64,000 nt of DNA from Albula goreensis (lineage: Eukaryota > Chordata > Actinopteri > Albuliformes > Albulidae), in the NCBI GenBank assembly GCA_022829145.1, contig CM040742.1, positions 14,860,131 through 14,924,130 on the forward strand. Direction: 5' to 3'. Below the pieces are notes generated by a model. It was given only the letters and a program-made list of their open reading frames with translations, was not told the DNA's origin and did not search any database. Within the stretch, counting starts at the first letter, position 1. The number at the start of each line of letters is the position of its first letter. Positions 51,701 through 64,000 of the stretch are shown here, piece after piece. Made by a program: the position numbers and the translations under genes.

Positions 51701-54700
51701 GGACATTACCAGAGAAAATAACTGTGATCTTATAATTTTTCAAGTCCCTGACAGCTCAGTGGCTTCATAAAGTAAACTCACAAGCTTCCCCATTTATTTC
51801 AGATTTCCCCATTTTATTGAGCTTCACAGAGCTTCCCCTGCTGTCACAGAAATTACATCTGAGAATGATCCAGGATCTTGATAGATAAAAGGCAGTCTGT
51901 CTGTAGTTTATGTTTGAATGGGTGGAGTTTTCTAGCCAGAACGGTCCTATCCAATATATCAGCTGGTCCATCTGGCTTAGCCACGGATCAGTGGCAGTAT
52001 GAATGCCAGCATTACAGGGTAGGGCACACTCACACATTTGCTGGAGCCGAAGGCCTATAAAATCACATCATGCTAACGGCTGGCATACTGAGTAGCACAA
52101 ATGTCTACAGAGATTATAACAGCAGCCGTCGGAGACCCTGTAACTGATGGCACTGAGACAAAAATGGTCCGCGTTATAAGGAGAGAACACTCATGACTCA
52201 CTCTGAACCATTTCCAGCTGAAACCCCGGTCTAAGCATTCCTAATGCTGGGCTTGTGGAACTTGAATTGCAGCCTTAGATCAGAGAGTCTGGTACATATA
52301 GACACCACATTTTCTGCAGCTGACTGCCATTGCATTATTTCACCTATCACACTACACTAGAGGTGACAAATAAAACATGTTCGATATGACCGGACCCTCT
52401 GTTAAACCTCAAAGATTAGATTTGAGGGCTTGCAATTGTGTCGCTGAACTCATTTTCACACTGAGAGCATTGGTGCTGACTATGGTTGCCAATGAGCTTT
52501 CGATGTAGAGAAATCTTAGTTTTTGCAACCCCTAAATCGATGCTAAATTTGCTTAGTGTATTTTGTTCATATCTGTCCCAGTGTATTGCTTACTGACCAT
52601 CACAAAGCAGTTAATGTCCTCATTGGAGATTTTCTTCCAGTGAACGGGGTACATTTGGAAATTCATCTCCCATGTCAAACATTAGTCCTATTTTATATCT
52701 GTGAGTCGACTTACATGACTTTTGGGTGGCCCACACAGAAAAAGCACCTGTTTTTGGTGCAACTGTGGGTCCCCTATCTGGATGTTGAGTCCCAGGCATA
52801 CTATAACCAGATATGGCCAGAAATCCACATTAACGAGGCAGCGACTGAGGAAGCCTCCTCAGGGAAGAACAGGGGTTAGACCATCCCCAGACTGATCATT
52901 CACACTTACGCCAGCATGTGAGGCTGTGGAGCCATATGTTCAACCTGAATGATGAAGCGGAATGGGGGTCATCCATTAACCAACCTACGCATCTAATTTG
53001 CAGTTATTATATAAGAGGGCAATGGAAACTATGAGAAATAACACTGGGAGAGGTACACAGTAATCTCAAACATGCCCAGCAAATAATATTCCACAACACT
53101 ATTCCAAAATGTTGGCATTCATCTCTCTCACACACTCACAGCTTCAGAAGTTTTTTAATAACTTGAATTGGAGTGATGGCAGTGATGAGTCATCCGTCAG
53201 AATTAGCTGGTCCCGCAGTTGATTGTATTGTTGGACTGTCTGAACTAGTTTGAGACATTCTACAGCAATCACCGAAGTGATTATCTCTGAGTCATTCTGC
53301 ACTGACACGCAAACACTCGCCGGTTAAGTATCATTCTCATTCAAGCTTAATGTGGCCTCCTGGGCAACGTTTCACTGTCCCATGTTTTCAACTCCAGCTT
53401 TCTTAAGCTGGGTGAGTCACAAGAAACAGCTCGGTTCAAGTAAGCACTCACGAATGCATTGCCACTGTGTTGTAGAGCAACTGATGAGGAAGCAGTGTGG
53501 TGCAGTGAAACAGTCTAGTCTTCAGTCAGATGCACTGTACTGAATGTGATCTGACTTTTTGGGCTCACCCTCCTAAAAAATATTGCAACTGGCTGGAGGA
53601 GTCAACCAAAGGACCACCGCCACCCCACTGCAGACCGTAAAACATTTTACTCGAAAATCACCTCAGAAAGAGTTTCTGTGACATGAAGTAGCAATACATT
53701 TCATTATTTCGAGTACATGTTGATCTATGACAGCATTAAATTTCTTATGTACAAAACACACAGTGTTACTGACCAGCAGAGCCCTTAAAATAATCCATCT
53801 TCCAGCCTATTCCTGTCTCTTACTCTCCCTCATTGAATGGCAGTGGCTCTGCCACTAGGTTTCACCAGAGAAGCAGTTTGGAAACCATCCACTTCATCAT
53901 GGGAAATTTTCCTTCTTTTGGCCTGGTCTTGTGTTACTTAGCTCATTTGGTTTCTTTCCTATCTCTTCAGAGTGGCTGGGGTTTATGCCAGCGGTGGTTT
54001 CAATACTCCACCATCTCAACTCTTCTCTTTTTTGTTGACGTCTGCTCTCAGTACTTGCTCCACACAACCTCATCTCCACCATTGACACAATTGGCCTGAT
54101 TCACGAAAATGTTTAGTATGTGCAAAACTGTAGTATGCAAGCATGTGATTGGTTTAGGCCACTGTTTGTTTTACTCACAAATCATGTCACTGAAATTGCA
54201 CAAGGAAACATTTTAACATATACTACAGACTTAAATCTGGCATCAAATATTGACTGCAGTTCTGCTTAATTGGCCCCTTAATTTGAAAAATAATTTATAT
54301 TAAAGTTTTGTAGCATAGGGATAAAGGTTAGGTTAAAGGCCTAAAATTTGTTTCCTGATTTTACCCAAAGAAATACTCATACAGCAAATCTAGATGATTT
54401 GACATAGGACTTAAATGAAAATGAGGAAAAGAGCATCCATTCATTTGCTCAGTAACTTTAGGAGCAGGAAAGCTGTGTCATACCAGCAATATACTTAAGG
54501 ACATACATCACAGCAGTTTTTGGAGCTAATCAGAAAATTTACATTTGAGGTCAAATTATGTGTACTTATACAGGTCAGTTTTCATACATTGCACATAACC
54601 ATTTTGGAACCTAAGAATATAATATGTAGCTAAGAATGGCTGGCATGACTCAGGACCATTTGTAAAAAGTATTGCCTCACTGCTTGAAATGTAGCTCATG

Positions 54701-55348
54701 GGTGGTTACTTACAGTGTTTCTATATTACTATATTTGTGTCTGATATAAAATATGTGCATTAGAAATAGTCTTGCATTGATATTTTTTTTCATCATGACT
54801 TTAATCAATTACCAGGTACCAGTCATTTTCACTGGAATTCAAAATTGTACAGCAAAAACAAAAAAATAATCTTCAGTTTATATTTGATCCAGCCTGGAAA
54901 AATTCAGGTTGAAAGAAGCAAATAAAATAGTGAGACTGGAGAGGGAGCTTAGTGATAATTCCTTATTTTTGTTCTTTTTTGTTGTCATAGGTTGCTTGTT
55001 CAGAAGCTCCGTGAGTAAGGTACTTCTTTGTGTTTTAAGAGCACAGTACACTACATCAAAGGTTTAATTTGAGCACAAAACAAACGTCAGTGATCAGAGA
55101 ACCTGGGAGATGATGTTTATTTGTGGAAATTTTAAAATACAAAAGAACAGGGTAGCTCAGCTACTGTACAACCCACACAAGTTCCTCTTGTGGCATGTTT
55201 CTATGGTGACACTTCCTGCTCAGACAGGAAGTGCCAGGAGACGTAAGTTGAAGTACGAGAATGGTGTAATGTGTCATTCTTCAGCGATATTTTGAACACG
55301 CAGTCCTGTATATTGGTTGGAATTTTGAGTTTTGCTGATGCTGGAACC
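48752..55348. other. Divergent intergenic region between arl3l1 and rgs14
   Basis: About 6.6 kb without a supported exon. The first 150 bases next to arl3l1 are GC-richer and include GGAGGCGGAG near 48874, a GC-box-like motif fitting the arl3l1 promoter side. Short open frames near 50.7 and 53.8 kb show no family motifs. A weak SINE-like scrap lies near 53.5 kb. Confidence 0.55.
53486..53535 (+). repeat. Weak SINE-like head
   Basis: The phrase 'ggaagcagtgtggtgcagtg' resembles the A-box head of fish tRNA-derived SINEs. The B-box is not clear and no tail was found. Low confidence. Confidence 0.25.
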
Positions 55349-57798
55349 ATGTTTAGGAAAACTCAACACCTTGGACTTCGCATTGGTCATGGGGTGAGTT
55401 CCAGTTTGGGGCGGTGCCTTCTGCCATCTGGCCTGTGGCCTTTTCCACAGAAAATAAGTAGACTACAGGTCGTTTTGACGGAAATGCTGATTCTGATCTC
55501 AAAGTGCTTCTCACTGTCACAAGATGTTGACTGATTAACACATTTGGTGTCACGTCTCCAGAAAAGCCAAAGTCTCGACTGTTTAATTAAGAAATGACCA
55601 AATCATCACATACAGAACTACTGATTAATCTCAAACAAGGACAGCTGGAGTGAGACTTCACCATTAAATTATACGACTTTTCGGAAAGAAGTTTCATGCC
55701 ACTCTGTGGAAGAAATCTCTCACACAGAGAAACTAGTTAGTATGTTTTCTTCATAGTTTTAAGTAGTTATTAGTGCATTGCTGAATAAATAATGAAAAAG
55801 TAATTAAAAATTTCAAAATGGGTTGGTTTCTAAAATAGAAAGTCATGTTTTTATCATATGGAATTCAAAACAACATTGTGTCTAAGTAGTGTCTTATGGA
55901 GAGGAATCAGTGTACAGTATGTATTGTAGTATTATTGTATTGTATTGTATTGTATTGTTGTAGAATTTAAAAGTTTGAACATGTATTTAACTTTTTAATT
56001 TTGTACTGTCAAATTGTAATTGTTTCAGTGCAACTTTTCAAATCCAGTAATATTGATAACATGCACTATCCGGGAATTTCTGTCCAACATGGATGGCTGC
56101 ATTACAGACGACAAAGGGTTGTGACAGTCTCATAGGCAGTAGTCCATGGTACTAGGTGCTTACATAGAGGCTAATTGGTAATATTAATGAATAATCAAAC
56201 ATTTGGGTGAAGTAAGCATTCTAGCACATGCGAATACAAACCACTATCAGCTATCTGTTAGCACAGCTTTTGGCCAACCATTGTTTTTCAAAACGCCACT
56301 TCATCAACCTGCTGGTGTGCAGCCAGGGCAAGGCAATAGAGATGACGATCCACAACTAAGACAAAGCAAAATATTTGGTGAATGGTTCAGAAGATTTTTG
56401 TGGGGTCATTTTTCAGAATGCAGTCTAAACTATTAATTATTGACAGCAGCGCGATAGCTGCTTGCGAGCACGTTATTACAGGGGCTGGAATTCAATAAAT
56501 ATTTGTCTTCATCTTTGGTTCACAATTCAATGACTATCTGTGTTAATATTACCCTTTGTGATCATGAAACATTGCTCACCAAACTATTCTTATAGAGAGA
56601 AAACTTAATTATTAATTTGAAGTTAAGGACAAATGTTGAGGAAAAAAAAACATTACACTTATTCAGTTGTCAGAAAAAGTTAACAACAAATGTTGAGTAA
56701 ATCCTGGTTGGGGTCTTGGCTTAATTCCTTGTGAAAGTTCTGAGTGAAAGTTAGTGGATCTTGGTTATAGTAAATCTAACATTCATTGTGATGGTGGCTA
56801 GCAATGCAGCTACCCTGTGGCTCTGCAGTATCATGGTTGGCCTCTCCAGGTTGAGAAGCAGGCTCAACACTAAAGCCTTCCATTTGTTGTGTGGGAGTCC
56901 ATTCCTGTCAGATCCTTTCTTTAGAATTCTTTTACGTTCATCATTCAACCTGCATCTTTTTGCCTCCCGATGCAGCACTTGTCAGTTGTGAAATGTGGCG
57001 TGTGAAATCTGTTTCAGTTTCACACCAGTTAAAAATACCACCTGTCTCCAGCTCCAGAGCTACATGGTATATTTTACATATAAAATAACAGAATACAATG
57101 TTCTAAATCATAAACTCAAAATCACAGGAGTGACCATTTCACAGAAGGCAAGGGCTAACTAAAGGGAGGGATGCTCACATCTCTTTGGACAGGCCTCACT
57201 ATTCACAGTTACATGATGCCTGTATTTTCAAGTTCATTTGCTCATCAGTACTTTGAGCCTTTGACATCAGGTCTTGTTATTCATTGGTGCTATGATGAGG
57301 AAACACTGAGTCTCTATGGTCAGGTCTTGTTATTCATTGGTGCTATGATGAGGAAACACTGAGTCTCTATGGTCAGGTCTTAGTATTCATTGGTGCTATG
57401 ATGAGGAAACACTGAGTCTCTATGGTCAGGTCTTGTTATTCATTGCTAAAGTGAGTCACCAGGCATACTAGTCAGGGCTTTGTCAAACTGGGTGACTGAT
57501 CACCCGGACATCCCCTGCTTTACAGTGATGGTACATTGAGATCATAAGTTTACTGAATGTCTTTGTTTATTAACTAGGGGACTTTATGGATCTCTCTTTT
57601 TACAGATTTACCTTAGCTTTATAATCAGATTTTCAGATGCTTTTTGGCTATCACTTTTACACTCCAATATTCACCAATATTCACAAAATAAACACTGAAA
57701 CATTCCCAGATTTTTATATAAAAAAGGAATAAAACATGAAAATTATTAACCTATGGAAACAGCTTCTACATTAGAACACCTATCTGTGAGTGTGAAAG

Positions 57799-57876
<78 letters not shown>

Positions 57877-60800
57877 TTTTGTGTTTTTGTTGTTTGCTTT
57901 AATGATTAAGGGATGGTACACATCCCCATTGGTAATGACCATCTTGAGAAATCAATCATCATTCTGGATAGATACCATGAGGCAACAGAGCATAGTTATC
58001 CATTTATACAGCAGAATTTCACTGCACAATGCTATACTAAAACATAGCGTTGGGTGTAGGCCCAAACCAATGTACCACACTTCAGAACTGAAACCGCAGC
58101 CTCCTTTTTCCTTGAGCCAGACAGCTGTTATTTCTTGCAGTTGTCTGTTGGTGAGAAACATGTGTTCTGCAGTGGCAGTTGGTGTTTGATAATCATTTAT
58201 TCTGTTTATGCGATTGGTGTTGATAATTCTGTGAATCGTTGGTTTTACTGTTAATTTAGGTTAATTAACGAGAACAGGTTGAAATTAATGATAGATTTAA
58301 AGGTGAGGTTTGAGCTTCCTCTGTTTCCAACTCACCGATCGCCACTGGTGTTATGGGGATCCTTTTGACTTATAGGTGTCAGTGTTTTGACACAATTTGG
58401 ATATGTCTGCACCAATCAGTATCATTCTTTTAACAGGTCTTTTTCATGATAACATTAGCGATCTCACACAAAAATAAATCGTATAAAGTATGGGAAGAAT
58501 ATCTTTTCATTTTATGTATATATTTCGGGGGAATATTATGTCTCTACACAGACAGGTGTGCATTCGACAGGATTGTGTGTGTCGGGTTACTTGCACTGTA
58601 ATGTGAAATGCTGAGTTCCTGACAAAAGTGAAAGTAGGTTAAGTATTTGTGCTACAAAAACAGAAACCAGCTCTCTGTTTGAATGGGGTGAAGAGACTGA
58701 AAGACGCCATCTTGTTTGAAAAATTTTGTTCGTATTAACCGACACTTTCAGCTTCTACATTTTTTAAATTACTATAACAGGCTATTTTACTACAGGTTTT
58801 TGTAACAACAATATCAAAAAAATAAATGGTTGATGGATGATGGTTTTGTCTAAATTTTTCAATGATAATATTAAAGGTCATGGCACTTACAATATTATTT
58901 TTTTACCTGCCATACAGATGTTGTGTAGAAACTCACAATAAAAGAAATTCCCCTTCTTAAGTTACATTGAACAGATGATTGACACTTTCCTTATATTTTC
59001 TTTATTGTAAATATTTTTCTGTGACGTTGTAATTTTAAGTCGCTCAGGATGATTGCCTGCTGAGTTACTGTAATGTAATCAGTTATGGACAAACTGCACA
59101 AGCTCTGTACTTGAGTAAAAGTGGAGATGGCCTCAGTGCAGCCTCACTTAGTGACGTAATACTTACTAATATCCTTAGTTGCTCTTAGGATCTTTTACCC
59201 AGGAACAGAATTTGTGAACTTTGTCCAACGCTGAATGTAATATCCAAGCACAGAAGATCTTGGACGAACTTATGTATTCTGTATGTTGGTCATGAACCTG
59301 GAGATTCAGTGATGGTAATGGTGTGGCCGTCCCAGGTTTAGGGTGGGGAATACTGTGGTGTGGACTTCACCCATGGGCTCTGTAAGGAATACTCACTTCA
59401 CTGTATATATGATTCATTTTCTCCTCTTCCTGTCTTCCTCTGTTTTGTCAGGCCCTGGCAGTGTCAGATGGAGGTAAGATTGGCATTTTTATGGCACTTT
59501 TTAATCTGATATTTGTCCAAGCAAGCATGGGTTTTCAGAGGCAATTCTGTTCAGCTCAAACCTGACTGCAAGCATGGTTCATTCATAAAGAAACACAATA
59601 TGTGCAACATCCCATTAAGATCAAAACAATACATATGTGTTGTTGTTGTTGTTGTTGGTAGGGGTAGTAGTATTATAACATGTATTATAGTATTATATAT
59701 TGACCTATACTGTAGTAGTACAGTATTATACTATCCTTGTGAATGAAATTTTCTTCATTTTGGAGCAGAAAGGAGAAGACATGTAAAAAAAAAAAACTAA
59801 AGTGGAAATGCTTACCTTCAGAGATTGTTTATGTCCCTGATTGATATGTGTCACACTCAACCTCAGCCCATCTCAGCAGTTTTTCATCGCGTGTTCGATA
59901 TGAAACCGTTTAGGATGTGGTCAACCTGCCACTGGTCTCTCTGAGCATTAATGCACTGTTACCACAGCAACTTCCTTTTGGTTTCGCCCAATATTTTGGC
60001 ACCACAACAGCTCTGCATGAAAAGAGAAATTGTCAAATTATTTTATCATTTACAACATAAATTGGTGTAGGCTACTATAGCTCTATTTACAGTGTAGGAT
60101 TAATTAAATAAAACTTGAACTTACTCAATTCTGAGGTTGGATTGACTTATCAAATTAAGATGTTGTTAATGCCTAAATAAACTGCCACATAAAAAGAACA
60201 GCTTCATAGTTCCTGTATGCAGAGAATCTTCTCTGCCTGACGCCGGCCAAAGACTAAAGAGTATTTAGCTTCCCCATCATTGTGAAAGCTTCCTCTTTAC
60301 ACTAGTTCTGTTCAGTGCACTGAAATGAATTTTGGGGTAAAAAGAGGACAGGCTAGTGTGCGTTATGGGCAAGTGTGTCTCCTGGTGGAACAAGTTTGGT
60401 GATAGTGTCCAGATCAGAGGCTCTCACCCACCTCTGCCACACCTATTGCTTCTACGAAGTACACTCTGGACCAGGTGAGGGGGGTGGGAGGGGGGTGGTT
60501 AATTCAACTATAATGACTCAATGGTAAATGACAATTTTTTTCCATTATTTTTTGTTAACATTTTTTTCTGTTCCAACGCAACAGTTTAATTAATTTCAGG
60601 AAGCATTGGAATAGTAATGACCAGGCTAAACAAGAGTGAAAGCAAGAAATATTGCATGGCAGTTATTATTTTTGAGGTCTGCTGCTCTGAAAGGTCCCCT
60701 GGCAGATATCTCTGAGCTGTGCACTGTGAATTTTACCAATCTCCATACTGGCTGCCACAAACACAGATATCAGAATTTTTGTATAGGCAGCATTTTGTGT

Positions 60801-63800
60801 GTGTATTGTTTTTTCTGTATGTTTATCATGTTGCATCAGTGTTTTTGCAGTGAATGTGTGTATCGTGCTCACAAAGACATCGATTTTTCTGTGGCATTTG
60901 CAAACATTGAGGTTGCAAAAATTAAGGTTGAGTGGAGTTTCCAGCCATTATAACCTCACTTGTTCCATGCATGATGTTTGGTTCTTGCAAGCCAGTTTGT
61001 GTGTAGACTGTGCTCTCTACTTGTACAGATTAGAGCAGTAAACATTAAATGTCTGCTGGATTTTATGATCTTTTCTACATGTTGCATCTGCTGTGGCTTT
61101 TGAAAGGTGTGTTTTTGCAGTGATTATGCAGGTTAGTACCATGCATTTTATACACACTTTTATAAAAGTGTGTTATAAAACACACTTTTGTCAGAGCATA
61201 AGATGCGTGTTTCTCCTCCTGTGTGTTCAGAGCTGAACATGATGGATGCAGAAGGGCGTGGGAGCAGTCACAGTCTGGACAGCAACTCCCAGCAGCCTGA
61301 CCCCCAGCACAGCCGCGGCATTGTGGGAAAGGTGGCCAGCTGGGCCGTGAGCTTCGAGAGGCTCCTGGAGGACCCCACCGGAGTGCGCTACTTTACGGTG
61401 AGATGACATTTCACCTTTCACCATCTTTTTTGACAAGTGCTGATAATGAGATCTGAGCAGCTAAAATAAGGAGACAGCACTGCCTCAGCTGAAAAGAGAA
61501 CATGCAGCTCTCTAATTTTATCTTCACTGATACACCAAACAGGCAGACAGAAATCAGAGAAGTCACTTAGATTGAAAAAATTGATTGAAAAAATATATTT
61601 TCTCCTTAATGTTTTCATTTATCTTCTGTGACCCAGTAAATTGAGGTTTTTTGTCATTTTTATCTTCATTTGATGTGATCACCAGGGAAATAAATGAAGT
61701 CCCGCTATTGGAACATGTTGTTAGAGCAGTTCTACGGGAGGTGAACTGACATTGTGTGAGTCACACAAATTTCTGCTATATGCTGTGGGTGCTGCTGATT
61801 CTTCAGGAGTCGGAGAGCTTTTGAGAAAAGAAATGAGAGGCTTGGATGGAGGCACTGATGTGCATGTGTGAGTGTGTGTGTGTGTTTGTATCAGGTGGGG
61901 GAATGGGGGGCTAAATTATCACCCTCCTGGCTCAACACGACCATTTAATGGCTGATGGTTTTATCTAATATTTCAGCACAGCCTGAATTGTTTTTCCCTT
62001 AGATGTGGAAAAATAAAAGGAAATTATAGTTTATCTTATTCTAATCTCTCTCTTAGGCTCTGTCATCCTCTGCATGTCTTACTTTTGCTCTCTGTCTCCC
62101 TCACTCTCTCCTGATTTTATTATTTCAAGGGACTGTGCTGCCATCTGAGCTCGTAATTACAAAACTCTTAACAGGGGTTCCTATATACAATCAATGCAAT
62201 TATTAAAGAAATACTATAAGTCAGTAAATCATTATAGTGTTTAAATAATCAACATGGTCAAAAGTTAGAAGATCCTTTATTGTAAAAAAAGATGTAACAT
62301 CATTAAGAACTCAAAAATGTCTCCCAGGCTCTCCCCAATTGGACAGCTGGTCCACACTGAGCAAAAAGTTATGTGTCTGAGGTTCTGAATCCTTACATCA
62401 AAAATGTACCTGTTACATCACCAACGGACCCCTTCTCATGAATGTTAAAAGCAGGCAATACTGAAAATGGCAAATCTTAAATCTCACTATCAGGTGGGTC
62501 TGAAAGTGTGGTGTCACTGCAGGCTTTCCTGAAGTCAGAAGTCAGTGAAGAGAACATTCTGTTCTGGCAAGCCTGTGAGAAGTTTCGGAAGATACAAGCT
62601 GATCATACAGAGGAGGTAAGCCACACAATGATGATAGCGAACAAAATTACAAAGAAAAAAGATTTTGTTTCATGGCCATTTTATTTAACAGACCAATGCT
62701 CAGTGAAAAATTTCCTGTCGTATTTGTATATTATACCCATAAATAGAACCAAATAAAATACGTTTACCCAATTTTAAACAATCCTTAGCAAAAGCAAAGG
62801 AAGGCCAAAGCAGACCTCAAACCAGACATGTCATTTTTCAGGAACAGATTGGAAAAATTTAAGACATTTTTAGTCTTTAAAAAATGCACTTTAATAACTA
62901 GCGTATGTCTCAGTATTCAAAAGAATAATACACCCCTTTGAGCCATAGCACTCTCACCCAGTTATGCATATTCAAATCTAACTGGTAGAGTAATGCTTTG
63001 TCCCTTGAGTAACTTGGCTTTTCTCCTTCAGCTAATCAGAGAGGCTCGTTCCATCTATGACAGCTATCTCGCGCGCAGAGCGGTCCATGCCATCAACATA
63101 GACGACACGGCCCGTGTTAATGAGAGCGAGCTGCAGACTCCCAGACCAGACATGTTCAATAAGGCACAACTGCAGGTAATGCAGCTGGGATGGGCAAACA
63201 GATAGACACACAGACAGACAGACATTCCATTTGATGGATGTACAGAGACTTATACAAAGATGATCATAAAATTCACTCCAGTGCGATTTACCATACGCAT
63301 GGGGATACATCTCAATAGCTGAAAAAGCACATTTTCTTTTTTTTTGAGTTTTGTAGATACTGTGAAATGATTGAAAATATACTTCACACATATCACCTCA
63401 GACTAAATCAGCCTAGAATAGGAGCTAGATGGAAAACTCCTGGTCTTCACTCATTTATCAAGAACAAGAGGTATCACAAAAAGAATAAGCCTTTTATTCA
63501 ACCTTGGTTTGTCACGTAAATGTGATCTGCTATTTTGTAAGACAATCTATCACTGATTTTGGTCAAAAAGGATCACATGCGATTTAGCATTATGGCCAAA
63601 GTTTATGGCAAGTCTATCCATGCATGATTAGCTCTGTTGTAAGCGATGTTTATAAAAATGTCCTTTCATTTTCGTTTGCAGATCTTCAAACTAATGAAGT
63701 TTGACAGCTACACTCGCTTCATCCGGTCCCAGCTCTACCAGAACTGTATGCTTGCTGATGTGGAGGGACGGCCATTGCCAGGGTCCAAGAACCAGGGGCC

Positions 63801-63849
63801 AAAAAAAATTGAAGACCCTGATAGCCCTTCTATTAGTGATGGGAAAAAG
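55349..63849 (+). CDS. rgs14: RGS14, regulator of G-protein signalling 14 (5' part; runs off window)
   Basis: Six coding exons: 55349-55393, 59452-59473, 61231-61397, 62523-62615, 63032-63175 and 63682-63849. Phases join to 213 codons. Exon 1 is [15 protein letters not shown], the same length and K/HLG pattern as human RGS14 MPGKPKHLGVPNGRM. Exon 2 gives ALAVSDGE, then EGRGSSHSL; human has VLAVSDGE and EGRGSS. The RGS box starts at about [13 protein letters not shown] (59-71) and covers [13 protein letters not shown] (87-99), PRPDMF in exon 5 and [16 protein letters not shown] in exon 6. It speeds GTP hydrolysis by Gi/o alpha subunits. In RGS14 two Ras/Rap-binding domains and a GoLoco motif follow; they would lie beyond the window. 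The exon 6 donor AAG|GTGGCA is moderate; reading on would stop at TAA 63865. RGS12 is less likely given the short N-terminus. Confidence 0.92.
55934..55958. repeat. (TATTG)n pentanucleotide repeat
   Basis: About five TATTG units in rgs14 intron 1. Confidence 0.85.
57268..57446. repeat. 53-bp tandem repeat, 3.4 copies
   Basis: Units start at 57268, 57321, 57374 and 57427 (partial), each opening CAGGTCTT(G/A)(T/G)TATTCATTG. The full copies are almost identical, with a single change seen in unit 3. It lies in rgs14 intron 1. Near-identity indicates recent expansion, so copy number is likely to vary between individuals. Confidence 0.95.
57801..57874. repeat. (GT)n microsatellite, 37 units
   Basis: A pure GT dinucleotide run in rgs14 intron 1, GU-repeat in transcript sense. 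Confidence 0.97.
59036..59083 (+). repeat. Decayed fish LINE/SINE 3' tail
   Basis: 'aagtcgctcaggatgattgc' followed by 'ctgctgagttactgtaatg' is close to the shared fish tail phrase ending in ATGTA-type repeats. The copy is in rgs14 intron 1; only the tail is clear. Confidence 0.5.
59639..59658. repeat. (TTG)n trinucleotide repeat
   Basis: A short TTG run in rgs14 intron 2. Confidence 0.85.
61152..61189. repeat. Overlapping palindromes upstream of rgs14 exon 3
   Basis: A perfect 22-bp palindrome at 61152-61173 opens ACACACTTTT. Its right half pairs again with the next block, giving a second inverted repeat at 61164-61189 with an 11-bp arm. The structure ends about 40 bases before exon 3 (61231), in the usual branch-point zone. 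Confidence 0.85.
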
Positions 63850-63891
63850 GTGGCACATCTGCACTAAGAGTCATGCTTAAAGGACTTATTA

Positions 63892-64000
63892 GCACATCCA
63901 CACCAAAGACCCAGGCTTAAAGAAGTAGATAGTGATAGCACATCCACACCAAAGACCCAGGCTTAAAGAAGTAGATAGTGATAGCACATCCACACCAAAG
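63892..64000. repeat. 46-bp minisatellite, running off the window
   Basis: Units start at 63892, 63938 and 63984, each beginning GCACATCCACACCAAAGACC; the copies seen are identical. A degenerate copy (about 63853-63891) precedes them, starting three bases after the exon 6 junction of rgs14. The array continues past the right edge, so its full length is unknown. Confidence 0.95.

Noticed and set aside
60471-60500. G-quadruplex
   Set aside because: The G runs do not give four clear G3 tracts with loops on inspection; borderline only.
63850-63867. rgs14 ending at the TAA just after exon 6
   Set aside because: It would cut the protein off right after the RGS box, without the Ras-binding and GoLoco parts; a GT donor is available at 63850. 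Kept only as an alternative.
63892-64000. CRISPR-like repeat array
   Set aside because: Head-to-tail 46-bp units without spacers in an animal genome; it is a minisatellite.

Overview
This looks like a piece of a ray-finned (teleost) fish chromosome. Genes are split into many short exons with GT-AG introns. The non-coding DNA is AT-rich and carries long (CA/GT)n arrays, a hAT-type MITE, tRNA-derived SINE scraps and decayed 3' tails of a LINE/SINE family common in fish. Four protein-coding genes can be reconstructed exon by exon. No rRNA, functional tRNA, CRISPR, operon or retroviral gene is visible.

Layout. 1-20.1 kb: no coding exon I can support; a consensus splice donor near 11.4 kb hints at the 5' exon of a minus-strand gene. 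20.2-30.2 kb (+): rbm22, complete in eleven coding exons (426 aa), a CCCH/RRM spliceosome factor. 30.3-32.9 kb: its 3' flank, with a 196-bp hAT MITE that has clean 8-bp target-site duplications. 32.9-37.4 kb (-): myoz3, a myozenin/FATZ/calsarcin Z-disc protein in five coding exons (about 242 aa), with a likely 5' UTR exon near 38.7 kb. 40.65-48.75 kb (-): an ARL3-like small GTPase of the fish arl3l1 type, complete in six coding exons (189 aa). 48.8-55.3 kb: gene-free. 55.3-63.85 kb (+): the first six coding exons of rgs14 (213 codons, including most or all of the RGS box); the gene runs off the right edge.

The tail-to-tail rbm22/myoz3 pair matches the human 5q33.1 order and orientation, which supports the myoz3 name. 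arl3l1 and rgs14 are head-to-head, 6.6 kb apart. The four genes have unrelated jobs (splicing, muscle Z-disc, small GTPase, G-protein signalling); nothing suggests a shared pathway.

The most unusual structure is an inverted segmental duplication. About 515 bp around arl3l1 exon 2, with intact splice sites, recurs in opposite orientation inside a myoz3 intron about 12 kb away, nearly identical. The segment between the copies holds the 5' part of myoz3 and the 3' part of arl3l1, so inversion between the copies would break both genes. Other notable items are a 34-bp-arm near-perfect palindrome in myoz3 intron 1, a SINE-like sequence running into the 3' splice site of rbm22 exon 6, a GU repeat ten bases inside arl3l1 intron 1, and a 46-bp minisatellite starting at the splice donor of rgs14 exon 6. 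I found no convincing new multi-gene system.
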